Assembly: GCA_024349245.1 (NCBI GenBank)
Contig: JALDNG010000038.1
Coordinates: forward strand, 3,025,501-3,089,500
DNA from: Neodontobutis hainanensis
Lineage: Eukaryota; Chordata; Actinopteri; Gobiiformes; Odontobutidae
Reading direction: 5' to 3'
Length of the DNA stretch: 64,000 bases
Below, piece by piece: positions 24,174-35,412 of this stretch. The first letter of the stretch is position 1, and each line of letters opens with the position of its first letter. The position numbers and the translations under genes were made by a program. The notes beneath the pieces were generated by a model. The model did no database searches. It saw nothing but the letters and a program-made list of their open reading frames with translations, and had not been told where the DNA came from.

Positions 24174-27100
24174 TTTGGCAACATTAAACAGATAGATAAA
24201 ATATTGGAGGCAGTGTTGGTCTTGTCCTTTAGTTCTGAAAATAAATGCCTCTTGAGTCTGGCAGACAGCACAGTTGACTTTCCAGAAATTCCACAAGCCA
24301 GTGCTTTCTGTAACTAAACGAGTGCAGCAAATCCTCTTAAAATCCTTTTAGACACCGTGGCAACAGGGAGAAAGAGAAAAAGTTTCTCAGAGGAAAATGT
24401 GCAGGTTTGTAGGGTTGATGTCGCGCTCTGGGGAAGGACACTCACAACAGTTTATTTCTACAAGCTTGACCAAGAATGTTAATACGACACATACCACGCT
24501 GAGGGACAATGTGCTGGTGACAATGGTAAGACATCAGGAAAATGATAGCTTGAATGTGTAGGGAATCCTTTTAATAGTTGTTTTGGAGAAACAGTGTCAA
24601 AAGGAAACTGATTAAAAGCCACATTTTAACGAATATTGGAATTATAAGAGAAACATACATGTAATATAGCTTCAGCTTTAAAGGGACACTATAGATACTT
24701 CATCTGTACTTTGCTTGTATGACATTGTTTTCTTCTTTTTATTTATTTATTTTTTTAATGTAGAGATGTTTTGTGCAGCTTTCAGCCAATCACAACAGTG
24801 GGCTGAAGGAATGAAAGCCAAAACAGAAATTAAAGTTGGAATAAAGAAAATCCAGAGACAACTGGATAAAGCTAGTTAAAAAGTCAAAGAAAATACACAG
24901 AGAAAGGGCTAAGTTTGTTCACCAACATTTCCAGTATATCTTTAATTAGACACGTTTACGTCTCACATCACAAACTTTGACCCTTGACTTATGCGCTTTG
25001 AATTTGAGATGCGTTTTCTTTTGTGTAAGGCTTTACCTCACAATTTTCAATGACAAATGCAATAGGACAGTAAAAAGAAGTCTGAAAAGGTCCTGAATCC
25101 TAGGTTTTGTCTTGTGTTTAATCTTGATTTATTTCTAGGTGGAGTTTAGTCCAGTTTAGTCCTGCTTTAGTCTTGGTCTTGTCTTGCCCTCTGAGTCTCA
25201 CAGTCTTTGTTTGGTAATGGATTTGTTCTGGGTTTAGTGTTGGTTTGGTCCGATTGTAGTCAGAGGTTTAGCCTTCATTTATCCTAGAATAACCTTTCAA
25301 TATTGTTTTTTCCTAGTTTTTATTTTTTACATTTGTTATTGATGTGTCCTGGGTAACATTTTGAGTAAAATTCAGTCCTGACTAGTACTGGTTTATTCCT
25401 AAACTGCTCCTTACTGTTTTTTTTCCTGGGTTTAGTTTTCGTTTGCTCTTGTTGTAGTCATGAGTTTAGTCCTGCTTTATTCCTTGATGTTAACCACAAT
25501 TTAGTCCTAGTTTTGGCTTAGTCCTGCTATAAAACTCTTTATGAAGTTCATACGTTGATAAACTGAATACTAAACAAAATAAAAACCAATATGCCTGAGG
25601 TGAAATGGTATTGGTCAAAATGCAGTCCTTTTAGTCCAGATTTGGCCCAAGTTCCCTAAACAAAGAACCATGCTTTCCAAAGACACTCCGAATGGTTGAA
25701 GCCAATTTGGACAATATGGATGTATTTTTCTTCCAATGAGACATCTTCAAATAGTAAACAACTGAATAAATCAGTTGCTCTATCTTCTTAGAGCAGTTTC
25801 ACTTTAGATGAAACTCTGAAGCTGAAATTAAGTTTTAAATGTCTGTCAACAAGTGCCAGCTAATCCAGCCCCTGTGTCTTTAGGCTCTCCAATTTCCTCA
25901 AGTTTCTCCCAAACTAGTTTCCTCGCTCTGATTGCTATTTACATATTTGGGTAAATGAGCACAGGATTGGGCTCAGTGATTTGTTTGTCGATTTGCTCCT
26001 TGCTTTTTCCTATCTCCTTTGGGCAACAGATTAAATTAATGTTTGTAGACACTGCGATGCCACACATGAGCAAACAAGATATTTTGCAAAATTACAAAAC
26101 TCTCCCAATTACAGCTTGGCAAACGCATAACATTCTCCAAAAAAGTCATTTAGGTTGAGATGCAGATTTCGGTTGTGTCACACAGACAGGGGACAATAAT
26201 TAGCTCCATTTACATGGTTTTCTGTTTGAATAGACCAACAACCTGATGATGTTTACCGGATGCACACGGTTTACAGAGCACACAATTTAGGGCAGAGGTC
26301 TCAGATTCACAGAAGGTTGTACTAAATGAGGGCTGCAGACTCTATTGTTTTATCTAGAATTGTTCAGACACGTGACGGTATCAGAGCCTCTTGCATTTGT
26401 ACTCATAATCCGATACTGCCAAACAAGTACTTTTTCTACTACATTGTGCGTTTCCATTCATCCATTTCTTCATGCAGCAGTGAATTGACAGATTAGACTT
26501 TAAATAAAGATAATAAAACATATAAGGCAAACTGCAGATATTGGTTCTGTTGGTTCCGTCAAAACAAGTTACAAATGCAATCAATATGGCACTAAAATCT
26601 GTGTATGGTTCCTACATATTAAGTATTTATCAGTAGTGTAATTGTGTGATTGGCAAGTTCTCATACTCATTCTGGAAGTTGACGTATGGGGACATTGCTA
26701 GTAATAACACACCATTTGCTCTTCATAGGACTTGTAGTAAAAGAAGGCAATGAACATTATGCAAAATAGTAAAGTCCTAAATTACATTACAAAGCAGCCA
26801 GAAACCATTAAGAAAAAAAAAATTCTGATCCCAAACCAAACAATAGCTTTCTTCTTTGTGAATCATAGCATCATGTTGCTTCCTAGTCTTGTTAAACTGG
26901 TACTGATTTGTTTTCAAACGAGGTTATATTGTAAAGCACTTATGTTTGCGGTTTGAGTCTGCAGAACCAACAACACAACCAACTCACAAAGCTTAGGAGA
27001 TTTAAAGCAGCAGACAGGAAAAAAGATATCTTAACTCTGGACAGCATTCAATCCAATTGTCATCCAACAAATTAACACATTGTTTGTAACATTTACAGCT

Positions 27101-27323
27101 TCCATATATACTATACTACATAGTGACTTTGTAGAAAGGGGTCAGCTTTCTGGCGATACTGTTATCTTATTCATCCAACCCTGCCCTCTCTTTCCTTCTT
27201 AATTACTTGTTGGAAGATGTTTGGCGTTTCCTGCTGGTTTGGTCATTACAGGCCTCTGTAGGAACTGGAGTGGTTGCCAAAGAAGCTTAGCTTAGACTGT
27301 GAATGTGTGTGTGTGCTCTGTAC
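24174..27323. other. Intronic sequence leading to exon 3 donor
   Basis: Apart from the TTTAGTCC array, this is ordinary AT-rich intron. No polyadenylation-type hexamer for the minus strand (TTTATT on the plus strand) lies between 27000 and 27246, so I see no sign of a short isoform ending just past exon 3. Confidence 0.4.
25090..25525 (+). repeat. Degenerate TTTAGTCCTGG-type array
   Basis: The motif TTTAGTCC or a close variant (GTTTAGTCCAG, TTTAGTCCTGC twice, TTTAGTCTTGG, TTTAGTCCTAG, CTTAGTCCTGC) recurs irregularly over about 430 bp of T- and G-rich sequence. Spacing is uneven, so it looks like a decayed minisatellite. I see no gene in it. Confidence 0.55.
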
Positions 27324-28246
27324 CTGGGGTAAATGAGGACAACTCTTCCTGCTGGCTTTGAGGCCTGTCCTGCCATCGGGGGCTGTCCTAATGTTGAAGA
27401 GGGTCTGAAGAGCGCACTGAGCCGCCTGGATCTTAGCCAGCTTCTTACTGCGTCCACAGCCCTCAAAAATCCTCCCGTCCACTCTGACAGCCATCACAAA
27501 ACTACGCAGGCGTCTTCCCTCAGCTCGCTCTGAGAGACAGGCGTAGCGTAGTCCAGGTCGGAGCTCATTTAGTAATGCTACAGGACTTTTAGGAGCGTCT
27601 GGTTCTGACACAATCCCACCAAGTCTTTGCTGAGCCTGAACCATCAAGTCCAAAGTGTGCCGAAGCAAGCGTCCATGTCTTAGCAGCTCACTCGAGAGTA
27701 AGTCACTGTCAGAACACGGAGATGACTCAAACTCTTTAAAAAGTGTATCGGGGAATTCTGCCTGGTCTGAGGTGAAGTCAGCCGAAGGGTTAGAAATGTT
27801 CCCCATGGCCAAATGGGCCTGAGGTGCGTTCGGGAACTGAACAAATGATTTAAGGGCAAGCTCTGCAGCCCTCATTTTTGCCTTCTTCTTTGTAGGACCT
27901 GTGCCTTCGAAGGTCAGTCCATTAACCTCAACAGCAATGGAGAAAACCGGAGCGTGGACCGGACCTGTTTGGGACACCATTCGATACTGCAGGCCCGGTC
28001 TGAGTTCATTGAGCTGCACCAAAGCGTTCTTAGGAGCATCAGACCAGGACAGTTTTTTGTAGATGAGCCGCAGCTGACACATGTGGCCATTGTTGTCCTC
28101 CTCCAGTGGTCGTTTCCTCTTCAGACCAGAGCTTCCGCTTCTGGAGGAGTCGGAGCAGAAAAGCGACTGGCACTCTGTCGATCCGATTGAGTGGTCCTCC
28201 AAGTTACCAATGTTACGGTTCTCCTTTACCTCGGCGCTGCTGGTGC
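27324..28246 (-). CDS. adarb2: ADARB2 (ADAR3) exon 3: both double-stranded-RNA-binding domains
   Basis: This 923-nt exon encodes 307 whole codons after a split serine. It opens with TSSAEVKENRNIGNL, then a basic KRKRP stretch (28110-28121, possible nuclear signal) followed by PLEE. dsRBD1 is at 27834-28034, starting PKNALVQLNELRPGLQY, with the GPVHAP loop and the RNA-contacting KKKAK (27876-27890). A linker with DFTSDQAEFPDTLF follows, then dsRBD2 at 27393-27593 with KKLAK (27432-27446). The exon closes on HLPQ before a CAG|GTACAG donor, the same peptide and phase as at this junction in ADAR2. Residues such as NGHMCQL, LSWSDAPKNAL and FEGTGPTKKKAKMRAAELAL fit ADARB2 better than ADARB1. In mammals ADAR3 is a brain-enriched nuclear RNA-binding paralogue reported to lack detectable editing and to compete with ADAR1/2; that role is carried over by homology. 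The acceptor (TTCTCTTCGCAG) sits at 28247-28258. No stop codon or frameshift interrupts the exon. Confidence 0.95.
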
Positions 28247-28409
28247 CTGCGAAGAGAACAATAATTCAGTCGGTTTTCTCCCTTTTCTTTTCCTGGTGAC
28301 CCACTTGAAACATGACCCAACCTTTTTGAGTACATTGACTTTTATTAATTAAACAGTAACAGAATTTTGCTCTTAAGGGTTAGGGTTAATAAAGGCAGCC
28401 TTTTTTCTG

Positions 28410-28429
28410 AAAAAAAAAAAAAAAAAAAA
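28410..28429 (+). repeat. A20 tract in intron 2
   Basis: Twenty adenines follow TTTTTTCTG. In the gene's sense strand this is a T-run about 165 bp before the exon 3 acceptor, probably too distant to serve as its pyrimidine tract. Confidence 0.9.
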
Positions 28430-29210
28430 GCAATGAGTTAAAAAAGGCCATTATTCTGTGACAGATTTATCATTGTTAAACAAAATACATCAAGGAAAAT
28501 CTCTCAAGGCAGACAGAACTACTTGATACACAATAAACGCTAATGAACAAATAATCATGTTGCCGAGTTGAGGCTACTTCATAGCACAGGGCCGTATCAT
28601 ATTCAAGTGCTTTAAAATCCAAAGGCAAATCCCCTGAAAATGGGATGTTATCCTGCGAATCATGCTGTAATCTGCTTCCAAATTGCTTCAGAGTCTGTGG
28701 CATAAGTGGGAAACACGGGGCCCCTTTGGCCAATGCAAAGCACCAATCCTATGTGTGGGGGGAGGGGGGGATTAAACAGGGCAGTAGGCTATTGAGGGAA
28801 TGGATGTGAGAAATGTCTGTGGCTCATTTTATTTTACACTTGTATCGTCATTGAGAGCAACGTCTGAACAGCTGTGAAACTCTTCAGAACTAGTTACAGG
28901 GAATGTAGTAGTGAGGGGCATTTCTGATGAAAATTTATTGAAATATGATGTTCAGACCCAAAAATGAGAGTGTTAATAGTCAAATTGAGATAAATGGAAT
29001 AAAGAATTGACTACAGGGCTGGATAAAATGATTAATTAAGACTGAATTATTTGGATTTGTTATTTTTCCCTCACAATTTATTAATTGCTCAGCTATTAAG
29101 CTTGTGATTTTTTTTTTAAATAAAGAATAACTGTCTTGAAGCTGTAGTCATCGTAACTTCACATATCTTACAATTCCAGCTTCTTAAAACATAAAATATT
29201 TTCAAATTTT

Positions 29211-29614
29211 GGGGTGCACGTGGCAGAGTGGTTAGCACTCCTGCCTTACAGCAAGAAGGTCGTGAGTTCAAAACCCAGCCGACTCAAATATTCTCGGCCG
29301 TCTCCGGTCTTTCTGTGAGGAGTCTGCATGTCCTCCACGTGTTACCGTGGGTTCTCTCCGGGTACTCTGGCTTCCTCCCACCGTCCAAAGACATGCATGT
29401 ACAGGTTAATTGGCAACTCTAAAGTGTCCCTAGTGAATGAAAGTGAGAGTGAATGATTGTTTGTCATTGTCTGTCTCTAAATGTCAGCCCTGCGACTAAC
29501 TGGCCACTGTCCAGGGTGTACCCCGCCTCAGGCCCAAAGCTGCTGGGATAGGCTCCAGTCACCCGCGACCCCTAACGGGACAAAGCGGTAGAAAATGAAT
29601 GAATGAATGAATAG
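29211..29614 (+). mobile_element. tRNA-derived SINE, family A, full length
   Basis: The head has A-box-like TGGCAGAGTGGTTAGCACTC and B-box-like GAGTTCAAAACCC sequences of a tRNA-derived RNA polymerase III promoter. The body includes TCTCCGGGTACTCTGGCTTC, ACATGCATGTACAGGTTAAT and CTGGGATAGGCTCCAG. The tail is a GAAT repeat (29592-29612). It lies in intron 2, antisense to the gene. It is the most intact copy here; relatives are at 48187-48519 and 14225-14335. Confidence 0.85.
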
Positions 29615-30165
29615 TCAGAGTTTTTTGTCTCACACATAAACATAAATAGTGTCTTACTAATTGAAACAATTCATTTATGTAGGTATTTTTTTTTTTTTGC
29701 AGGGTATTTGATCAGATTGAGCTGAGTAAACTTTTTGAATATAAATTATTTTTTGATACATTTTCAAGCCATGCTGCTGACATTTACCAATGAAACTAAC
29801 GCCTCTTTTTTGAGTTTACTCTAGGACCTAAAAATGGAGTGTGCAATTTTAAGTATGTCTCTGTTCATTCACCACATTCTGTTGAACAAGAAATTATGAA
29901 TTATAAGCCAATTTTCTATAATCAGAAGCCTTTTTAGAGGGATAATGGTCACTTTTTTTCTTAACCTTTTGCTTTCTGTACCTCAAAACTGCAAAACACA
30001 AATGTCCACCTTCTTGTACAACTGTCAGAATGAAGGAGGATGGAAGAGAGGGGAAATTTACTTCTACAGCAGCTCTTAGACAGGTAAAGTGCAAAAAGTT
30101 AAAGAAAGGTGTGCATGCAATAGAATAAGAAAATGTATATATAATCTCAGCAGCATTTTAAACAT

Positions 30166-30197
30166 GAAATTGTCCCTGCTGGGCTACTGTAGATGTA
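30166..30197 (+). repeat. Unassigned dispersed repeat, short 3' fragment in intron 2
   Basis: GAAATTGTCCCTGCTGGGCT followed by ACTGTAGATG aligns with the GTCCCTGCAGGGCTACCATAG end of the family. Only about 30 bp are recognisable, so chance similarity is possible. Confidence 0.35.
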
Positions 30198-30535
30198 AAA
30201 GACTACCCATGTGGTTACTTATTTAGGCCAATAGTTCTTCAGCTGTCTTTTCATTCTACTTCTTTATACTTAACTGTTGATGATCATTTTACTTGAGTAT
30301 AGATGTAGCTGACTCTACTCACCACAGTTTAAACTCTGTGAGGACTAACTTTTATGAGATAATACAGACTTGAATGATTATCACACAAGCTGACATCCAT
30401 GCGTAATCGAGTAGCCCATTTCCCAAATAATTAATTACGAGGCTGACAGAGAGATCATTTCCATATTAGGCCTGCCACTGAGGGAGTTAGCGCTGCACAC
30501 TGACAGAGAGGAATAAAAGACATGATGGCTCTTAC

Positions 30536-30622
30536 TTAAACTGTCCTCGTCCTCTGTGCTGCTGGTCCCGGGGCTTATGTACTTGAAGGGAGCGATCAAT
30601 GCTGACAGCATACTGACTTTCT
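30536..30622 (-). CDS. adarb2: ADARB2 exon 2: conserved N-terminal segment upstream of the dsRBDs
   Basis: This exon of about 87 nt reads KVSMLSALIAPFKYISPG, then TSSTEDEDSL. It matches what I recall of the ADARB2-specific N-terminal peptide (VSILSTFLAPFKHLSPG and an acidic TEDDD stretch) that follows the arginine-rich R-domain. The acceptor is a pyrimidine-rich tract ending CTCCTCCAG just above 30622. A second AG two bases later would start the exon at 30620 instead. The donor A|GTAAG begins at 30535. The last base A joins the first two bases of exon 3 (GC) to make AGC, serine, giving SLSTSSAEVKENRN without a frame break. The arginine-rich stretch itself is not encoded here and should be on exon 1, outside the window. 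Identity is strong; the exact 5' boundary is uncertain by two bases. Confidence 0.9.
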
Positions 30623-31441
30623 CTGGAGGAGAGACAAGAGACACACGCAGAGTCAACAAGAGGGCAGATGTTTTGATAGTTTTATCGATTTAACTCCCGC
30701 CTCAGCGTCAACCCAACACAGGGCCAGACACAGCATAAGGGGTGGGACTATGCACACAAGCCATGGATCATCAGGGCTTTTCATGCTTCATCATGCTCTC
30801 AAACACACACAAAAAACACTCTTTCATGAAAAATATACAAATGTCAGTCAGTGCTTTGTAGTATGTAAAGGCCAAAGGTAACACAACAACTCTAGTTCAA
30901 TCGGAGACAATGTTTCCAGGACTAAGTCATCAACAGATATTTTAATCAGAAAATATCTCTGTCCACATTGAACCTCTAAAATGCTCACAATGAGTACTCA
31001 GACCAAAAGATAGTGGTAAACGTTATGCTAGAAACCACAGAAGAATAGAAAAACAGAACAGAAAAAAGCATGAGTGGGGTGTTTGCTTTTCTTTGGCAAC
31101 ATGAAACTTATCTGTATCAGCAATCAACAGAAAGTAAAAACAGATTCAGAATGGTCAGAAAATAATGTGCTGGAAGTTCACCTGTAAAAAGTCCTAGTAA
31201 TAGTGCAAACATATAAAACACTTGTGCACAGTTGCTAGTGTTGTTGGTGGTTGCTGTTACGGTGGTCAATAGACACATCAACAGTTCTGTGTGGATGAGA
31301 GCCCCAGACACAGGGCCCTGTGTTAAAGGTGAATACGGTAGGCAGCTATGTCACGATTATTTCAAAAATACTTCCAGCATTTGTCCATCTTGGTTTATCC
31401 TTGAAAAATGGACAGTGAACTTTCCTTGAACCCAGAAGACA

Positions 31442-31618
31442 GAGCCATTAGTTCTGCCCAGAGCGAACAGGCTCAGCACTGCTGAAGGAGAAGAGGATAC
31501 TTTTTTTTGAATGAAGCGTTGAGCAAATTTCTAAATGTGAACTTATTAACTGCCCTTGACCCTGAGTTGAGCATGTCAACTCAACATGTCACTGCAGGGA
31601 TACCATGTATGTACTCGC
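31442..31618 (+). repeat. Unassigned dispersed repeat, copy 2
   Basis: GAGCCATTAGTTCTG, CTCAGCACTGCTGAAGGAGA and, at the other end, CAACATGTCACTGCAGGGAT-ACCATGTATG correspond to the two ends of copy 1. The middle is diverged. Confidence 0.55.
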
Positions 31619-32779
31619 AAGCTGAGTCTGAGAATTTACCCATGTATTTGTTATAGTTCCATTCTTACTATGCCTTTTTTGTCACCATTATTTCAGATGA
31701 TGCCACAATTACTGTAAAACAAATCACTATTTGATAAGAAGACATAGAGCCAACTTGCATTTACGAAGTCGTTCTTTTTGTCTTTTGACTCCATTGTTAG
31801 AACCAGATGATACGCTCCTCTGTTGTTTTCTTTGTTTTAAATGATTCAAGTCTTTAAAATTGCCCAGTGTGTCCCAGGCCTACAAAGGATCAAAAAGAGT
31901 GCTACAAACTTTCTTTCTTTATCAACTTGTCGACACTGCTCCCCCGTCCCTCCCTCAGGGGCCGGCTGCTGTCCAGGTGTGCGTGTTGTTTACAGTATGA
32001 AGCCTTATTAGCGCCATCGCTCGGTCTGGTGCTCTCCGTGCGGCGTTGAGCAGAATTGACAGACCAGTCTGGCTCTTTAATTACACCTGCTCTCACTCCA
32101 CAACATCAGCTAATGACCAATAAAGGAGAAAGAGACGAGGGAGGAGCACAAAGAGAAGTAGACACAGGTGGAAGAGGGTGCAATACAAGGAACAAGGAGA
32201 AAAGGAAACATAGGTATAAAAAGAAATACTGCCAAGCTCCATAGTTTTCTAAGTTGTATTTTACTGTTGGATTTAGGTTGTAATTCTGACGCTATATCTC
32301 AACATCAATGGTTAATAGACATCCTAATTCTTTTTTATACAATTAATAATTTGGGTCTCTTAACATTTGAGTTGGATTTTTAGAGGATTGCATATACTCA
32401 TATACCATCAGCTGCCTTTGGAGGCAACTGGACGGACAAAAAAAACTATCAGAGAAATTAAGCATCATATAAAGCTGTCATTTTAGACTGTTGGTCCAAT
32501 AATATTTATGCAGAGGGAAAACCTCATGATAGGTGGTTACTTGCAAGTAGTTCACCTAATCACCACAAAATATTCATCAAAAGTACCTGCCCATTTGTAA
32601 AGGCTTTCTGTTTCGACCCTATCAGATGGTTTTGGGTAACACACCATTATTAAGTCCCTCCAAGTTATAAAATAGGTTTAATGAGGTCCAGAATTTCTAT
32701 TCAGTACACCTAGATTTTAAAGCATAAAAATAACTTGATTTTCCTGTTTGTTTTAAGATTTTTGTCAATTAGCTCATTT

Positions 32780-32798
32780 AAAAAAAAAAAAAAAAAAA
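32780..32798 (+). repeat. A19 tract
   Basis: Nineteen adenines are followed by GAAAATAAAATTTTG, inside intron 1. Confidence 0.9.
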
Positions 32799-32862
32799 GA
32801 AAATAAAATTTTGCATAGTAACAGTAAACCCGGAAACACATATTTTAGACACTGTTTTCATG

Positions 32863-32890
32863 GCAATATTTTTTCATGGAAAAATATTGC
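32863..32890. repeat. Perfect short hairpin
   Basis: GCAATATTTTT pairs with AAAAATATTGC across a loop of about six bases (TCATGG). The 11-bp AT-rich stem is probably incidental or the relic of a palindromic MITE. Confidence 0.7.
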
Positions 32891-32984
32891 AATGTCAGTT
32901 CTTTACTATTGTGCTGCCCGAGTTGAAATTGCAGCAGAATGAGAGTGGGGTGTTTTGAAGGTTTTGGGGGTAAGCCTGGGGTCA

Positions 32985-33150
32985 AGCTGTGGCTGCAACA
33001 TTAAAGCCTCCAGCGCCAACAAATGCTGCATAAACGCCTCGCCACATTACAGCGCAATAAACATGTTTTGATAAGAGCTGCGCAAAGCTCCCCAGCACAA
33101 GAGGGGCTCTCACATGGGCAGGCTCTAAACAGCGAGGCAACAGCAGAGCC
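32985..33150. promoter_or_regulatory. Candidate conserved non-coding block in intron 1
   Basis: AAACGCCTCGCCACATTACA, GCGCAATAAACATGTTTTGA and AGAGCTGCGCAAAGCTCCCC form a compact unit with Cdx/forkhead-like cores and a small palindrome (GAGCTGCGCAAAGCTC). Composition differs sharply from the flanks. Confidence 0.3.
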
Positions 33151-34544
33151 TACGTGGTACAACATTACAATACACGCTTTCTGACCTAATTATGGACTAA
33201 AGCCCAACACAAGCAGTAATTTAGGTCTGAATGAGTCCCTCAATAAACAGGGTCATTATCCAAATCATTTTCAAATCAGTGCATATTCTTTTTAAGCTAC
33301 CTAAAGCATTTTTTTAAATAGTAAAACATCAATCAATTGCATGTTTAAAGTGGCAAAATTAAAGGTGTATTAAATTTCGACCACACTAATTATACTAAGG
33401 GTGCCTATACACTTATATTTAGTTCACTTAAAATGGACTTTATGCAGTTGCTTCATTTACAGTTTTTTTTACCCGAAGCTCAAAACCTGTTGAAATGGTG
33501 GTTCTTGGTCTTCTTTAAAAAACAACTCCAAAAACAGGATGATTATAACAAAAGGCAGTGTTAAAATCATTTGACTTGACGTCTTTACAAGAGCAAAAAG
33601 AACAATGTCTCTTTACAAAAAAAGTAAGGTACATTATATTTTACTGCAAAAACTGGACATGAAGTAATAATCTAAAATATTTTTCAAGTTTTCTTTAATT
33701 TTCTATTTCATTACAGGGGTGACAATATGATTGCTGATACAATGTCAACAACAAAAATGATATCACGTTAGAGAGCTATCTGTGAAAATGTAATAGAAAG
33801 ATAGCCCTAAAAAAAACAAAAAGTGGAGAAATTAATAACTTTGTTTGTTTTTAGCTTAGTCCCTCTTTTGCACATACCTCCCACATGTCTGGTTTCACAA
33901 CAGCCCATTAACAATGAAGAATAATCCTTTTAACAAATATCAGTATATTGTTTCCTGTAACAATCAAATGTTTGTGTATATGTTGGTACTAAATCTGAGA
34001 CTACAACTAAACAAACATGGCCTTAAGACATGGCCTTAAGTGCCACAACACCAGCTGGAGAACATTTTTACACAGAATACATACATTTCCCTTGTAGCGT
34101 GAAAGACAAATGCTGACATCAACCCTGAAATTACAGAGCACAGCGAGATCGGCAATTAGCACAGAGGAGCCTGAGTGTTCACACCAGGGCCTAAAATGCC
34201 TGTAATGAATATTTGATAATCCTGTTTTTTGCACTGGGTCCAAACCACCCACTTAACAGTGTCTGCCAAGATAAAGGCCCACTGGGCTCTAAGATACCAG
34301 CCACACTAAAAACACACAGGTTTAAAGGCGAAGTAGAATAAGAGCAAATGGATTCTCCCTGAAGAAAGTAACGCGGAAATCAGAGCAACAGGTTCAAAAA
34401 CAAAGGCGCACAGAGGCATGATATTTTATTAAAACTGCAGCCTCATAAAAGTGTGGATTCATAAAAGAAACTCCATAAACAAAGCGATTACACCCTTTGA
34501 TAAAATTATCAGTGCTACACAATACAATTAATCTATGGTATCCA

Positions 34545-34600
34545 CTATCCATCCATCCATCTTCTTCTGCTTATCCTGGGCAGGGTCCACTAAATGACCT
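34545..34600 (+). repeat. Fragment of a CCATCCATC-CTTCTTCTGCTTAT interspersed repeat
   Basis: TCCATCCATCCATCTTCTTC followed by TGCTTATCCTGGGCAGGGTC matches the end of a very common fish interspersed repeat (TTCTTCCGCTTATCCGGG). A second, longer fragment is at 38344-38440. Confidence 0.6.
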
Positions 34601-35363
34601 ACAACCTATATGTTTATGTAAAGATTTTATTTTTTATTGTTGTGTTTACATTTGGACTATGCAGTTTGATTACTTTATTGAAGAGATAAATACAGAAGCT
34701 TTGTGTGTGTTTTAGATTTCTAGTCTAGTCTTGTCTCTTAAGCTTATTTTACAAAAAAAAATAAAAATAAAAATAGTATTTATGGTTTATATACCATGAC
34801 ATTTTTAATCACAAAAATGACTTGAATGAATAATCCAGTTGGGGTACTGGTTGGTCCTGTTTAAGTACGACACAAGATCTTGATAATAGTTTGCAGGTTG
34901 AATAAGCCAATAATTGTTTGGCAGATGTTATAATAGTACTATGCTTGGTAGTTGGTGTAAATATTGTTGGTTGAAAGTGCAGACCATAGATGTTTAATAC
35001 ACTTAATGAATGGTTTGAATAAATAGATTGAACTTACCTTTAAGACCAATAAAGAAAGTTATACTTCAGTACATTTTTTATTCTCCACTGAGTGAGTACT
35101 ATTTATTTTGGAAACATCTCACACAGCTTTTAAGCACTGTGTAGTTTAATAACCAACAAAAAAAAATAACATTTTTCATTGAACACACCTCTCCTGAAGT
35201 AACTGCTGAAAGGAAATGCCTCCTGTGTGGCAGTAAGAAGTGCTGTAGAGGTCATCTTCAAAAGGCCACCTCTGATCGGTGTTTGATGGTTTATGAAGTG
35301 GCGACACAAGCAGAGTTTGCTCTGATTTATTACTGCAGCCATAGACTCAGGATCCCAGCCATG

Positions 35364-35412
35364 CTTTTAATTTACAGGGGCTTTAATTTACAGGGGCTTT
35401 AATTTACAGGGG
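35364..35412 (+). repeat. Perfect 16-bp tandem triplicate
   Basis: The unit CTTTAATTTACAGGGG occurs three times head to tail (the first with one extra T), directly beside the truncated end of the Tc1-like relic at 35413. Confidence 0.9.

Larger units (their letters stand above)
1..27323 (-). other. adarb2: Proximal part of ADARB2 intron 3
   Basis: This is inferred intron. The donor (CAG|GTACAG) is at 27323, and I could not find reverse-strand sequence for the next expected exon (the start of the deaminase domain, with a HARHKALAG-like peptide) or for the NDCHAE zinc/catalytic motif. The intron is therefore at least 27.3 kb and continues past base 1. Apart from transposon relics, SINEs and candidate non-coding regulatory blocks listed separately, I see no gene. 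Short open frames scattered here look like chance. Confidence 0.7.
28247..30535 (-). other. adarb2: ADARB2 intron 2 (2,289 bp)
   Basis: This intron has a GTAAG donor at 30531-30535 and a TTCGCAG acceptor at 28247-28253, and interrupts a codon after its first base. It contains an A20 tract at 28410-28429, a G-rich patch near 28757-28770, one full-length tRNA-derived SINE (29211-29614) and a fragment of the dispersed GAGCCATTA family (30166-30197). I see no other coding exon in it. Confidence 0.85.

Noticed and set aside
27246..28202. Single-exon 318-codon gene starting at 28202
   Set aside because: The codon at 28202 is TTG, the coding frame continues upstream to a clear acceptor at 28247, and the conserved sequence ends at the 27323 donor; it is an internal exon.
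27333..28299. Plus-strand open frames opposite ADARB2 exon 3
   Set aside because: They are antisense shadows of the conserved minus-strand exon and carry no domain of their own.
29221..29290. Possible tRNA gene at the head of SINE A
   Set aside because: The cloverleaf is incomplete and the SINE body follows directly.
30435..30659. 74-codon frame around exon 2 taken as a whole
   Set aside because: Only about 29 codons between the CTCCTCCAG acceptor and the GTAAG donor match ADARB2; the rest is intron read-through.
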